This document shows, in pieces, positions 35,700 to 48,831 of a stretch of 64,000 bases of DNA. The stretch lies in NCBI RefSeq assembly GCF_015706575.1, contig NW_024037063.1, forward strand, positions 19,778,927 to 19,842,926, in the 5' to 3' direction. Below the pieces are notes generated by a model. That model ran no database searches, was not told the DNA's origin, and saw only the letters and a program-made list of their open reading frames with translations. The first letter of the stretch is position 1. Each line of letters opens with the position of its first letter. The stretch comes from Patiria miniata. Taxonomy: Eukaryota; Echinodermata; Asteroidea; Valvatida; Asterinidae. Position numbers and translations under genes: made by a program.

Positions 35700-36477
35700 A
35701 AATGAGGGTCCTTCTAAAGTGCACAGCAGGTTTCCCAAAGTCATGGAAAAATCCTGGAATTTAAAGCTGTCACGGAAAATCATGGAAAAATCATGGCCAT
35801 AGAGGTGCAAGGCCAGGGAAGTAACCCCCGCCCCCATTCCTCACTGCTTTAACCCGACTCCCCTTTCCATTTTTCGGTCTAGGCTTTAGGTGTTACTATT
35901 TTTAATACCTGTATTACCTTGACAGTAATTGTTGAAAGCCCTGTTTGACCTAAAGTAAGTAGTTAGCTGCTTTTTATCTTGAATTCTCTCCAAAGGAAAG
36001 AATGTATATTTGTCGATGAAAGGTTCAGCCACAGACAGACTGGTTTTGACATGTCTCCCGCTTGAATTTCCAACTTCACGTACAGGCGCGCTCGGCACAA
36101 TCAAAACGCCCTGCGTGTTACCATTGGGAGAAAAACGCCGTTACTACAAATAGATTAATCACTCCCTTCTCTATCGCGACAAGAAATAGTTTCCGGATCT
36201 CAACCTTTTGGGGGCAAAGGCTCTCCGAAGGTTGTTCACTTTCTTTTTTTAGAGTTCTTGACTGGAACGGCAGGGAATACCCTTCGGACAGCGGTGCCCC
36301 TCCCTGCTTCCTACAGGTCGTCCCGTTCACTGTTATTGATCAACTTCCTATGCAGACAAATCTTAAAGGGCATGTGTGTAAAATGTTAGTGATGTTACTA
36401 GCGACTGGAAGTCAAGTCTGTCACAAGTTCGATCTCACGTAAGGTCACATGTAACAGAGTGTGAACAATGGCATCAT

Positions 36478-36945
36478 AATGATTGACTTGTGATGACTTG
36501 TGATGATTTGTGATCGGACTTGTGATTAGACTTGTGATTAGACTTGTGACGACTTATGATTGGATTTGTGATGACTTGTGATTGAACTCGTGCAGACTTG
36601 TGATTGGATTTGAACGACTTGTGATTGGACTTGTGATGACTTGTGAGGACTTGTGACGACATGTGATTGAACTTCTGACGACTTGTGATTGGAATTGTGG
36701 CGACTTGTGATTGGATTATGATGACTTGTGATTAGACCTATGACAACATGTGATTGTATTTGAACGACTTGTGATGTGGCTTGTGATGACTTGTGATTGG
36801 GCCCGTGAAGACTTGTGATTGGATTTTAACGACTTGTGATTGGACATGTGATTGGATTGTGATGACTTGTGATTAGATTTGTGACGACTTGTGATTGGAT
36901 TTGAACGACTTGTGATTGGACTTGTGATGACTTGTGATTATCTGC
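36478..36945. repeat. minisatellite GACTTGTGATTG, plus orientation
   Basis: About 35 units of 10-14 bases: GACTTGTGATTGGACTTGTG, ATGACTTGTGATTGGATTTG, AACGACTTGTGATTGG. A higher-order pattern of about 50-60 bases (ending TTTGAACGACTTGTGATTGG) is visible. Confidence 0.9.
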
Positions 36946-37555
36946 CACTCTGCCATCAAGCTTACATGACTGTCTAAACCTAAGATCGCCATTCATGTTT
37001 TCAAGGATGAGTCTCAAGTAAAGTAGAACGAATTTTACAATTTTATTTCAGCTATATTATTAATTTATTAAGCCTTGTCGGATTCTGTCCATGAAGTGAT
37101 TAAATTCCGGCCTCCTACAGACACTTTCTGAGTCTTTCTGACAATGAATTTCTATTGAAGATGTGCGCATGAGCGTTAACGTATGACCTTCAGTGTTACT
37201 TGCACTTGCGCAATCAACACGACCATGCGTTCCATGCGTTCCACAATGTTCATTCGATGATCTGCGATCATAAATTGTTGTATTGGTTTTTATGACCGAC
37301 CCTGATTTTTTTTCAAAACATCGTAAACTCAAACGACAGGGGGAAACTTAAAAGACGTACGTTTCAAATATCTGTAATAATTCCCTCAACAACAAAAAAC
37401 CCAGAGATGCGCATATTTATTTTAGGTAATGATACCGCATTTTTTTTTTTTTTGGCGAAACCAACCATCGAAATAACATATGACATGGATTGTTTTCCAT
37501 CGACTAGAATAATTGAAGTTTACCTAAGGCAAATACATACTCAACGAATTATTAT

Positions 37556-37900
37556 TGAGTTAATCACAAGTCAGTCACAAGCCAGTCATAAGCCTATCAC
37601 AAGCTAATCATAACTCAATCACAAGCCAACCACAAACCAAATACAAGCCAACCCGGACCAATTATTATAATAAATCAGACGCCAAGCTATAAATCACAAG
37701 TCAATCACAAGTCAATCACAAGTCAGTCCAAAGAACAATTGAGGGAGGACAATGTACCTAAGGAATTCCTTAGTAATAGTAGTAACCATTCATTTAAATA
37801 GCTCGAGATTGGATGACTTGTGTTTGACTTGTGATTGACTTGCAATGGACTTGTGATCAGTTATTATGACATGTGACAACTTGTTTGTGATTGACGTAGG
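37556..37900. repeat. minisatellite CACAAGTCAAT, inverted, with a short plus-orientated block
   Basis: 37556-37735 has AATCACAAGTCAGTCACAAGCC-type units, the reverse complement of the 36478 array. 37812-37900 returns to GACTTGTGATTGACTTG. About 600 bases of unique sequence separate the two main arrays. Confidence 0.85.
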
Positions 37901-38057
37901 ACTTACGACGAGTTGATTACAACTCTAGCTGAAGTTACACCCTTACGACTCTTCCTTGTCTGTGAATGACTTTTAGGACTCCGGATGAGTCGATAACAAC
38001 TCTGAGTCACACCGTAACGACTATTCTTTCTTTGTTGTATCACTTTCTTACCTCCAG

Positions 38058-38187
38058 GTTCCGCTTGCATATTTGTACTTGTCTGTTGATGAGGCCAGGC
38101 AGATCTTCACAGCTTTCCTGCGAGTTGATTGTCGTGATCCCAGTGGCCTGGATATTGAAGATGGCTCTGACACAAAAAATAAAGAAG
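38058..38187 (+). CDS. candidate internal exon, unknown protein
   Basis: 130 bases between a good acceptor (CTTTCTTACCTCCAG) and a good donor (GAAG/GTAGGC), phase 0 in and phase 1 out. The open frame reads VPLAYLYLSVDEARQIFTAF, then LRVDCRDPSGLDIEDGS and KNKEG. Its balanced, protein-like composition contrasts with the A/T-biased chance frames around it. I do not recognise the family. It lies about 3.3 kb upstream of the first visible Wnt4 exon on the opposite strand, so it is probably from a different gene. Its outgoing phase does not fit the exon at 54137, so one more exon would be needed if both belong to one gene. Confidence 0.5.
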
Positions 38188-41100
38188 GTAGGCGTCAAAC
38201 AATGTTCATAAACTTGTTCACAAAAAGAGGAATTTTAGAATATTGTATAGTTGTTAAAAAGTAAAGTGATTACTGCTGCGATTTCAACTGTTCGCGGATG
38301 TGCAGACTGCCCTCTGTTGTTGAGTCATGGCAGGCAAAAGGATAAACCCTGTCAAAATAATTGTCTAAATCAGTTCCAACTTCAGAAACCGATATCTGGC
38401 CTCGGTATTGGATGTTGGTAATTGGACCAGGTGACGTTACAGGCTAGGACCAAGGGATTTGAAATGTTGCCTGAAGCCACAATACCCAGTTATACCACTA
38501 GATGACGCTGCATAATTCGACCACCTCTGCGGGCCGATACTCGATAGACAATTTTATTTTACTCAAGTGTAAAAAAAAGGGCAAAACTTTTCAAGACTAG
38601 AAATACTGTGAATGCTGGTAATACTTACAACCATCTGTACGCGTTCCCGCACAGGATGCACGCCTGCAGTAAAACCAAAAATGAAAAAAGATTCGGATGC
38701 GAAACAAGCTCCATCCTTGCCGACTTTGAAGTTTATTTTTCCACAGTGGTGAACGCTTCAGGACCTTATCCTTCCTGTTGTGTAACTTCACATCAAATGA
38801 AAACTGCCGCTCCGTCAAAACAGCAACAGAAACACAGATCGCAATCCTGGTGTTTGTTGCCCGTAAAACTATCACTGGCTGGGTGCACGTGTTGAAGTGC
38901 GTCACGAGCCAAGAAGGACTGCCACGCGACAGCTAACCAACCTCTCCTAGATTCAAGATAACTTGTATTTGTTCCCCCCTCTTGAAGTGTTTTCGAGATT
39001 CAGTTTCTTATCATCCTTACAGGGATCAGAGGTTGAAGTTATTGCAACTCTGGTTCCTCCTCGAGTAGATATCGGAATCAACAGAAAAAAAACTTGGCAA
39101 GAATTGACGAGAACTTTTTTTTTCATGGGATGTGTGACCCTTGGCCGGCCGTTGGGCTCTTTGCTGTCAGAGCAAAGAAAGAAAAAATCTGCTCCTTGTT
39201 TTAGGCACTTCCTGTTCTGATTTTCCCGGGCAAAATTAATAATTCCACGAACTCGTCTGTTGCTTGAGGATGTACATGTAGGTGCACTCCTTGTGCGCTC
39301 CTTTTATCGCAGTGGAGAACTCGGTGATGAAATGCAGACGGTAATCCGCGGTGATACCCTTTTCCGTGTCGAGTCGGAAACGACCGTGATTCCTCAACTT
39401 GCTGGGCGGTGAAGTTGCTGTATTTGACCGGGGACGTCACTTTGTCACGCCTGCCGCGCTCACTGACGTTCCTGCTTGTTTCAATTCCCGCTAGGGTGTC
39501 AACTTACTAATCAGAGAAACTTGTGCGATGAGATGACGCAGTGATGACCATGCACGACACCGAATCTCGCACTCAATGCAAAACATCCACGCTGTCCAAA
39601 AATTTGTAAAAGGCCTCCCAGGTTCAGCAGTACCGTTCTATCAGCAGCCTTTCCGGAGACTTCCAAGTTCCAGCGCTGCTCTCCAACGTCAAAGCTGATC
39701 AAAAACCCAGGGCTTGTAAAACTGTCTGGTCTCTGTCGTATATCTCCTCCCAACCAGGCCCAGCTTCCTTCTGGTAGTCGCTTGCTGTAGACGACACCAA
39801 AGCCTCACTCAAGAGCAAAAAAAAAATATCGCACGAACACGTCACCGGTCCTGCCTGTCTTGCTCTATGGTCTCACCAATTCATTGGAGGGTTTTTATTG
39901 CCCCCGTTGCAATCGAATTAGCCGACCGGCCTCATAAAACCGATAGGACCGCCTCTGTTGTGAGTTGGCAGCGGGGCTGTCTTATAAAAAAAACTTCTAC
40001 CGCTAGTTTGCCTCTTTTCAATTTTTATTTCCCACTTTTTTTTTAAGAGCCGGAACAATCAACCCAAAACAACCCAATAAAACAGGCAATGGGAAATGCT
40101 TCGCATTGGGGTGACTGTCCGGACACTTGAAACTTCGGAGAGGGTCCTGTTTTTCTTTTTGGTCCGGGTTTTTGAGGGAGCAAGAACGGATGAGGCTGCC
40201 GTTGTTTTCTGGACAATAGGGGGACAGGGGATGAAAGAGCACCGCCGGTGACTCACTTCAGAGGAAATGAGGTTGTCAAGGAGGAGAATAGGAGGTGAAG
40301 GATTAGCAACATGGGATTATGAGGAAAATGGGATAATTAATCACTGGGGATCAATGTTTGATGAAGTTAACGGTGGATCACAGGACTTCACTATCTGACT
40401 TAAGGATCGACGTGGTGGGCTCAGACTTGAAAAGAAAAAATACGGAACAAAAATATCAAAAAGGTTTAGCTGCATGTGCAGCATCGTTGAAGTAAACCTG
40501 AATTCACTGTGTTTTTTTCGACAGAAAAGTCTCTTGTATCGCAAGGAATCACAAGACATTTCTTTACTAGAGAGAGAAGTTTGATGATCATATATTTCAC
40601 CCAACGTTTCAACCGCTCCTAGGATGTTACCTCTGCATCTATATCAAAATCTTCTGCAAAAAAATTATATCTTACGAGATAAAATCTACTTTACTAAATC
40701 AATGAATTTCATTTTTTTTTCCAAATGAGGACCATTTTTACACAGAAACTACAATCCATATACCGAGATATAGATATTTCTTGGTGTAGGCATTTCCATG
40801 GAAAAACCAGTGCCCTAAGCGGATGATTTCAATCACAATTTTCTTTGATAATTTAGATATTGTAATTTTTCCAAAATGGCCGCTTGTTAGAATTCACGAA
40901 GTACCAGGCAAGCCCACAGTTTAACAAGTGTTTCCAGTTTGGTTACCACCTTAGTTTCTTCAATCATCACCATCAGTTGCATAATCGATCATTCTTCCGA
41001 ATTAAAAAAAAAACCTGAAAATTGTTTTCTTCGTTGATGACAGATCTCCAACCTCTTAACACGGGAAACAAGACTTTCTTTTTCCTTGGTCTCTGCTCTT

Positions 41101-41428
41101 TTTTCCCCTAGCGGCTCCTTGTGAAAAGCCCCGCCCACTGAAAGAATTAGTCTCCTTTACAAGGGTGTCGGTGACACAGCGCACGGCTCGCTCTTGCATA
41201 TTAGCCATTGATACTGGTTCCCTGGGGAGACCTGTAGACGGCTCGGGGTTTTTTTTCAATTCGGAGTATACGGCTGTTCATTCCAACTGCATGAGTCGTG
41301 CATGTGTTGTGTCGTGTTATGGCTCAGCTGATTCCATGGGATATGAGAAGGTCAGATCGTTCTTCGGTCAGACAAGTATCGTCAGCAATGTCAAGTCAAA
41401 AACAGTAATCAATTGCATGGCGTTGATA
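38188..41428. other. non-coding stretch upstream of the visible Wnt4 exons
   Basis: No confident exon. A GC-rich minus-strand frame (39440-39201) and a plus-strand AG-bounded frame near 39020 were considered weak. The missing Wnt4 5' exon could lie here or further right. Confidence 0.4.
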
Positions 41429-41950
41429 TTAAAGGTAATTTACAACATTTTGCTTCTTCCTGTAATTTTCAGAAATGGAAAGATTTATAAAGTGATGTGA
41501 GTGATTGGATCCTGAAACTTGGTGGATACTTAGTCCGTGGATTTGCCAGTTAGTACTTCTTTGGCTTTGAACCGTAACCCTCACGGATCTTTAATTTTCA
41601 GAAATGGATGGATGTGAGGCTAATATTTTAAAGCAAATATTGTTACACTGACCTGTTTAAAGTGTTCATAGATGCTGGAAGAACCAAGACAAAATTTTGA
41701 TCTTGGAGTCTGGTACCCTTACTCTACTTCATTCAGACGAAACGGAGCAATTTATAGACGTCACGGGGGAATTGAAGGGCAGGGAACCAGACTAGCTGGC
41801 TTGCACTTGTTCACGGATTTGTAACCGATTGCAAACAAAAGGTGGACTAACTAAATTTGGTAAACTTGGGCAGTATTTGAAAAAAATCCGTTTCTTCGAA
41901 CGATGGTCGGCTGACCATCGATGAAGATTGATACAGTTCCACCTTGAAGA
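41429..41950. mobile_element. TTAA-element family B, truncated copy
   Basis: Starts with TTAAAGGTAATTTACAACATT and follows the orientation of the 25919 copy. A stretch of about 120 bases (41480-41600) is bracketed by a repeated TAATTTTCAGAAATGGA, so the copy carries an insertion or partial duplication. It keeps the internal hairpin CGATGGTCGGCTGACCATCG near 41901-41920. No right end was found. Confidence 0.7.
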
Positions 41951-43054
41951 TGACATCATCAAAATGAGGCGCGTGCATTCCCGCAATCTTATTGGTCGCA
42001 GCATTGAGCACGCGCGCGCGTATGACCTGCGCGCGTGCGTGGTAATACCTCAGATATGGCTTTTCACTGAAGTCGCCAGATTGAGTCGGAAAAGGCCTTG
42101 GTTTTACATTGTGTTTTCTTCTTTTTTATATTGCTCCTCCCCTTTCTTAACCATTCTTGACTTTTCCACAACCTCGGAGAAGCGAGGTTTCAGCATCTAA
42201 GGGAACCATTTCCGCTGTGGAGTATTTTTCTATTTATATTTAAACTTTAAAGTGAACAAAATCCCTCCTCAATTTTATAAACCACAAACTCATTTTCGCG
42301 TTGATCAAACGTCACTCATCGCTTGATTCCCAATCGACCTGACCCGAGACCATATTGGATTCCACTCAACTGCAATGGCTCATTTTATTAGGCATTTTAC
42401 CGCAACCAGATTGTCTTCCGATGGTAAAACTCTGCTTTTCCTTTATAATCGGTGGTCAAAACTACTTTAAAAAAGGGAAAATATGGTTATGGGACCTCAC
42501 ACAGCCAGTTCAAAGGCCAAAAACTGTTGCTGCAGTTACCACTGATTTGTATATATTTCCAGGAACGACGCTCTGTCGTTTAAAATTAAAAAAGAAATCA
42601 TCTGATTGGTCACTGACTTTGATGTTGTTGTGCTAGGATCGAACACGATTGAACCAAACTATGTAGGCCTACTCAAGTTTAATATTTAACGTGAGTATGG
42701 ACGTCGTCTTGTCGATTGAAGTATCGACAGTATGCTGTTGTTAAGGGACATGAATGTAAAATATATATTGACCACTTTTCGTTTAAAGCTGAAATTTGTG
42801 GTGAAAAATCGATTATGTTTCATTTTATCGCTCCGCCAAATGTTTAATACATGATTATAATGAAATTGCGAAAAGAACGTGGAGTTGCCATATTGTTTGA
42901 TACTTTTACGGTGCATACTTTACAATGCGAATGTTTTTATACGATATCAAACTTGAATTTTATTGTCATCCATGCACACTTTTCGTCAAGGACAGTTAGG
43001 AGGATCGTAAACTGTCCACACCAGAGAATACTGACAATTGAGATTATACAACGC

Positions 43055-43232
43055 CAGAATAAATCCCTGTCATCTGATTGGTAGGTCATTGATCACATGC
43101 CATTGAATTATTCGTCCCAACCCACGGCTCGGCAGCACCGTAGAAGTTCTATATATTCCACAGTAAATAGAAGTTGTATTGCACGGTCACACGATTGGTG
43201 ACTCTGACCAATCAGATGACGAGGATTTATTC
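43055..43232. mobile_element. small foldback
   Basis: Left AGAATAAATCCCTGTCATCTG and right CAGATGACGAGGATTTATTC are inverted repeats of about 27 bases with a loop of about 125 bases. A related ATCATCTGATTGGTCACTGAC occurs at 42597. Confidence 0.6.
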
Positions 43233-43251
43233 AGGTGTAGTAGAAAACAAA

Positions 43252-43376
43252 CAATGAATGTTTCACATTCGTACAATGGAAAGAATAATTTCATTCTGTG
43301 ACAGGTGGAATGGAACATACATCTGTCGCCTCGTGCAATTATTCTTACCATTGCACTCATAAACATTCATTATTTG
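43252..43376. repeat. small foldback, adjacent to the previous one
   Basis: ACAATGAATGTTTCACATTCG with AATGGAAAGAATAATTT on the left pairs with AATTATTCTTACCATTGCAC and AAACATTCATTATTTG on the right. Possibly part of one larger decayed element with 43055-43232. Confidence 0.55.
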
Positions 43377-44370
43377 TATACTGTCAAGCTCCTATAAAAC
43401 TGATCCCATAGCGCACAGAATTCTATTCAATTGATTCAAAACGAATGTAAGTCAGTATTTTTAATTTCGTGCTCTACTCAGTGGGCCGAATTTAGCCCAT
43501 TGACGTTACGGGTGACCCTATACGATAGCACCGCCCGGCTTATCGGACAGTCAGGAGTCAGTGAGTCGATCGGTGAGATGTAGGTACATAATGAAGGACA
43601 CTGGAATGGCCCTTTATAAGAATAGCAAACACGTACAAAACTAAGAAGAAACTTTACTTTGAAAAGTAGAGTCCATTTTCCCAAGAGGCGACCATCAATG
43701 AGACTATAGCGCACGTAGCGCGGATATAGTGACGGCATGAACGCCTCGTAAAGTGCACGGGAAAGCCTTCTTACGCTCGCAGCGCTGTCTTATTTTCGGC
43801 TCACGGCGCTGAAATTGTTGAAATAACTCTCACCTTTTTTACGGCCGTGATTTTTAGGTCAGCCTATATCGGTCACTGTATGGGTTGTCTTTCGGACATG
43901 GTAAAATGGGGTCATCGTATAGTCCTTAATGTTTTTTGAAGGTCAGTGGCTTGGGAAACAAAACTTGGCTAAAGGTTTACCAGTTTATGAACAAGGGCTA
44001 TCCAACATTTAATTCCCAAAAGTAACCTACCGAATTATTATCAAAAATTTTAATTGGATTAAAGATCGCAGTGGTGCTAAGAACCCTGTGAAATTATTCC
44101 GTCTGATGGCTTGCTGTCATTTAGAAGACCTCGAGAAATGTATATGTAATTTCCAACGATCAGTCAGTTGGGTGATTTCTGGAATAAAGAGTGCTATATT
44201 GACGAAATCGTGTTTCGTGATCAAAAGGTTGTGCATGGTTTTCCACTGTTTTCTCGAAAAGTGTCCTACATCTCCAATTCTGAAACTATTTTTTTTTAAA
44301 TTCAAATAAACAACAAAGGGACACTTACCACGTGTATAGTATAATAATAAAAGTTCACCAAGAAATTGAC

Positions 44371-44441
44371 TGGAGCCATGTTTGAACCTGCGACCTCCAG
44401 ATTGCCGTTCCGGTGCTCTATCTACTGAGCTTCCTCATTGT
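44371..44441 (-). mobile_element. tRNA-like SINE head
   Basis: On the minus strand: GGAAGCTCAGTAGATAGAGC (A box), GGAGGTCGCAGGTTCAAAC (B box) and ATGGCTCC. It has tRNA-like length, but arm pairing is imperfect and the position amid repeats argues for a SINE head rather than a functional tRNA. Confidence 0.6.
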
Positions 44442-44550
44442 GTCAATATCTATGTTCAATATCTTTGTTCAAGGGGCGCTAGTCGGACTCGGAAAAGCCG
44501 TATAAACCTGATGACATGAAGCAAGGGATCACTCCAAAAGTCACCATGTA

Positions 44551-45056
44551 CAGGGTGAGTCAAAAAAAAGCGAAACCCAAATGTCGGGACTATTGGTGAA
44601 ATGAAGTTCTGCATGTAGCACTTTGAAAATCTAGGATATGGAAGCCCAAATCATAAGCTTTCTTTAAGGACAAGAATCATTCACATCACTCAAACCACTC
44701 ATGTACTTTTCAAGTTACGGAATTTTAAACACACCCTCCGTTTTAAATTTCTGTCCACGGATCACAAAAAAAAGATGTGCGTTCTTTCAGCAAAACGAAA
44801 ACAATTCACGCACATCCCTATGTGATTTGTTTTCGTTTTGTTTACCTTTTTGTGATCCATGGACAGAACTTTAAAACGGTGGTTGTGTTTAAAATTCCGT
44901 AACTTGAAAAGTACATGAGTGATTTGAATGGTTCTTGTACTAAAAGAAAGCTTATGAATTGGGCTTACGTATCCTAGATTTGGAAAGGGCTACATGCAGA
45001 ACTTCACTAAAACAATGGTCCCAACATTCGGGTTTCGCTTTTTTTGACTCACCCAG
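44551..45056. mobile_element. palindromic MITE family A, copy 2
   Basis: 506 bases flanked by TA, with ends CAGGGTGAGTC and GACTCACCCAG. It carries the same landmarks as copy 1: AAACCCAAATGTCGGGAC near the tip, CTTTGAAAATCTAGGATATG, TTCTGTCCACGGATCAC and a central AAAACGAAAAC/GTTTTCGTTTTG hairpin. Full-length inverted repeat. Confidence 0.9.
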
Positions 45057-48000
45057 TATAGCAACATTATCAATGCAGCAAACCTGGGAAATAACACATT
45101 CTCCTATTTGGTTTCTTCATGCTTCCGATCTGAGCCTTTTTTGAGATTACGGAAACTTTTGAGATTACGGAAACCCTTGCCTCATTACCTGGGAATAACT
45201 GAAAGTCGTCTGACTTTCTCAACAACGGTTTCTTCTCTTTCTCTGCTAGATTTTTCTTGTAAATATCTCTCCACAGTTCATGGAGGAGTGAGTAAACGTG
45301 TGGGGTCCGCGTTCTCATAAAGCCAACACACTGACTGTCTGGTATCGTAATTGCCTCGTCCACAGAGGATCCGAAGCCGCAAAAAAACAAAAACCTAACC
45401 ACAAATAGGACAGATCGGGAGTAGATGAAAAAGAAACTTGAAGGATCAAAGGAGCAAAAAGACATCGCCGTGCAGTGCTCATTGTTGGGTTAATACGATT
45501 ACAGGCTTCGGTAGGTTGGGTCCTTTTTTGAAGGGATTAAAGGGCACTTTATTAAAGGGGTTTGAACATTGCAAGCAATTGAATCGACTCATTGAGTTTG
45601 CCTTCCTTGTTGTTGCATAGAAGTGGTACTCACGAAGTCAAGATTTGTTCGCAGTGACAAGTGTTCCTGACTTAAGGCATTTACTTTAAAGGAGCAAGGC
45701 TGTTATAGTTTTATCCAGGAATTGTGTACGGAGGCTTCAATTAAGTGACATGTGTATCTCGATATTGCAGAAACTTTATTCGCTTTAAGGTTCCGAATTG
45801 TCGCTGTATATATACGACCCCCAAAATGTGACCATTTTTTTGATGGCTGCAACCCCCCCCCCCCCCCCCCAAGACACTGACGAGTGTGATGACAGCCGCG
45901 TACTGTACGCCTGGAAAGAGAAAATTTCGACTGGAAGTTGTCCCTTTCAGTCATAATGACAGCAAACCAGAATGATCGATACTCCAAAGACCGATACTCT
46001 GAATCAGTGGTTTCCGTATCGATAATTGAAAAAAATAATCGGTCCTTTCTAATTACATGTACTGCACAATGTCGTCAAGGGTCCTTACTATTCACAATAC
46101 GGGGTAGATGCTAGTCCGAAAATTTGGGACTCTCAATATTGTGTATGAGAGTCCAAAACCTAAGATAGTAAAAACATGCAATACAAGAAAATAGACTGGC
46201 ACATGAACCAGCCCAACACCCCTTCAGTACGTACTGCATCAATCAACTGTGTCAAAAGAAACATCTGACTTCTACTCTCTGTTTCTACACATTCTCTCCA
46301 TAGTCATGCCACCAGACTACTGAATGGTTAATCTTTTCAAAACAGTTGGATACCAGTCTAGTCTTGGTCTTCAAATTGAAATCACTTTGCATCACTCTCA
46401 GGTGCAAATTGTTGCAGAAAGGTCTCCTTTAAAAAATGAATTGAGACCTCAAACTTGGCTGGTGAAATACTGAGGACCTTGTCTTTGCCTTATGAAAAAT
46501 TTGGAGAATTTTGTCTGCTGAAAGTAAATGGCCTACATGTTGTTTCGCATATTTTTCTGCACTCAATGTCCCTGTCTGGGTCGATGCCGTCTTTATAAAG
46601 CCAATACAACCTTCAGTAAACTTGCATGCAGAACGTAATATGCTGCCATAAATATTTGTGAAAATTATATCAAATTATGCAAGTTACCGCGACTTTAACC
46701 AAGCAATCAATGAACTTACATGGAACATTCACCCCTATTGCTTTGGTAAAGTTTCATGTCTAGGCCTAATTATCAATATTATACATTTTTGGAGGCTGCT
46801 TGTGTCATGCTTTCAACTCCTCAGCGCGATTTAAATAAACAAGACATTTTTGAGAGATTGATGGTACATGTGATCTGCGTATCGTCCGCTAGCAACTCGG
46901 TCAATCCCCCCGACAGTCTGGGGCAAGGCTGGGGGACGAGGTTGAAAGATTTACTCCAGGCATTCTCCTGTAGTCCTCGATTAACTCGATACGGTCTGGC
47001 TCCTGGGCACAAGGTTACCGATCCCTCTGGGATACATTTTCCTTGAAACTGTATTATGTCAATAAAATACAATGATCTGAAAAGAAAAAAGTCAGAGAAT
47101 ATTAGAAATTGGTTATTTAGCTTCGTTTTGATACAACGGAAAATCTGTTAGATTATTAATTCTTCCCAGGATGCAAATATCTACGCTGAATCGGAATCTA
47201 AACAGAAAGTAATTATTATAAACATTATTATTTCAAAACATAACATTCTGTAACGTATTTATTATGCCACTCTCAAGTGCTAATAATTAAAGGTAAATAA
47301 CATTTTTTAAATCAAGTTTGGTAATTACTCAGTAATTGGGGTAATTGATGTAGAAATTTTTTTCGGTGTACACAGATATTAAGCTATCAGTAAAATTGAA
47401 GTAATAATGTCGAAATTGGCCTTTTAATGTTACTGCGTGGTACTGGCAATTTCTGACTGGGTAATTTTGGACCGGGTAATTTCATACCTGGTAGACCCGG
47501 AATGGGTAGTTTCAGACCGTTAATTTTAAAAGGCCCCCTCCCCCTCCCCCCCCCCCCCAACACACACACCCCCAAACGTGTTCACCATCGATCGTGGACG
47601 TCCTGTTGTCCCTCTTTTGTTTGTACTTTAACTTTTTAGGAAGACTCTCATTATGTTTTGTACACGACCCCAATCGCGGACGTATGCTGGGAATCGTGGA
47701 CGATATTGTTCTCTTTTGTTCTCTGGTATTTTTCATCCACGGTTTGAAAAGATGAACACGTACACATGCACGCACACGCAGTACAAAATCCTACCATATC
47801 CAAATTTGAACGTTTTCATGACATCACATGTTATCGGAGGAGTACTCGAGTGTACGATTTCGACCGACCACCAAGTGACATGTAGAAGCTCCTGCCAGAG
47901 CTTACAAAAGGAAAACCATTAAATAAAATTGGCTATCAAAAATATCCTGTGTCACTTTCCAAACCTCTGCATAAAAAAAACCCAAAATCAATTGGAGTAT

Positions 48001-48699
48001 TATTTAGGGCTCTCAATGTGTTTATCGCTCACCTTTGACCTGCACCAGGGGAGGAGGGGGGGGGTGACAGGCCTGAAATTTGAGACTGGGCGATCGTTAC
48101 TTTAGGTGTCAAGCTCTTTTGAAAGCGATACACCATGTGTAGTCTCGGAGGTTTAATGCTAGTGTGCCGTAACTTATCCGGTAAATGATATATAAGATCC
48201 TACCGGTTGTATATCATCACAAGTCCCCTGCATGCAACGCGCAATAATTGATAATATTATAAATTATAAAAGGCCATAATATTAGGGGGCGCTGTGGAGA
48301 CGCTATTGTGTTATTCAAGCAACTTAGTAAAGCTTGCTTCAGTCTAAAACGTAATTTTTGATGTAAACTTGAAATAAGTCCATCCCCAATTTACGTCTGT
48401 GTTTTACTCCTAGAATGGCGTCGTGACCGTCGGCCGCCATGCGTGAGCGCCCTCTTTTGTTATAAAAAAAGGCCTTTTGTGGAAAATTTTGTAGACGAGT
48501 TTGGAATAATTATAAGCATCGAAACCGAAATACAGCGAAAAAAAGACCCATATATCATGCAACGGCTGAGCAGTGAGAGTTCTTCTAGTTCTTCTAGGTC
48601 TGTTCGTTGGTTCAGAGTGTCGGAAAGTAATAGGCGAATAAATTGAGTCAAAAAAAATTGCATTTATTGTTTTGAAAGCTAACACTTGGGGGCGCTGTT
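45057..48699. other. non-coding stretch, nothing recognised
   Basis: Contains an 18-base C run (45853-45870), a two-unit TTTGAGATTACGGAAAC repeat near 45142-45175 and a C/A-rich tract at 47530-47570. No supported exon before 48700. Confidence 0.4.
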
Positions 48700-48831
48700 A
48701 TGGCGGTACTTGTAAACATGGAGTCCCCAAACGTGATGCAATTTGCACTTGGAATTAATTGGAAGTCGTCCACCGAATTTTCGTATGCAGTGCTGCCAAA
48801 CGTGTGTGTAACAAGCTTCGAATTCATTCAG
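48700..48831 (+). CDS. candidate first coding exon of an unknown plus-strand gene
   Basis: Starts at ATG 48700, after an in-frame stop shortly upstream, and runs 44 codons to a donor ATTCAG/GTAAAT, phase 0 out. It reads MAVLVNMESPNVMQFALGIN, then WKSSTEFSYAVLPNVCVTSFEFIQ. A second ATG at codon 7 is an alternative start. Composition looks coding, but the family is not recognised and no promoter element was identified. It could also be an internal exon, since AG occurs just upstream of the open frame. Linking it to the exon at 54137 needs one intervening exon because the phases differ. Confidence 0.42.

Noticed and set aside
39020..39075. plus-strand AG-bounded frame GSEVEVIATLVPPRVDIGINR
   Set aside because: Good acceptor but no convincing donor, and its phase does not fit the exon at 38058.
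39201..39440. GC-rich minus-strand frame, alternative frame ITADYRLHFITEFSTAIKG
   Set aside because: Composition is somewhat protein-like, but I could not identify a family, and paired splice sites are unconvincing.
45070..45465. 131-codon minus-strand frame
   Set aside because: Contains a duplicated VISKVSVISK from a 17-base tandem repeat and no known domain.
46821..47072. minus-strand frame CPRLSGGLTELLADDTQITC as missing Wnt4 5' exon
   Set aside because: Cysteine spacing is superficially Wnt-like, but there is no donor in the right phase and no RN-E ending before the intron.
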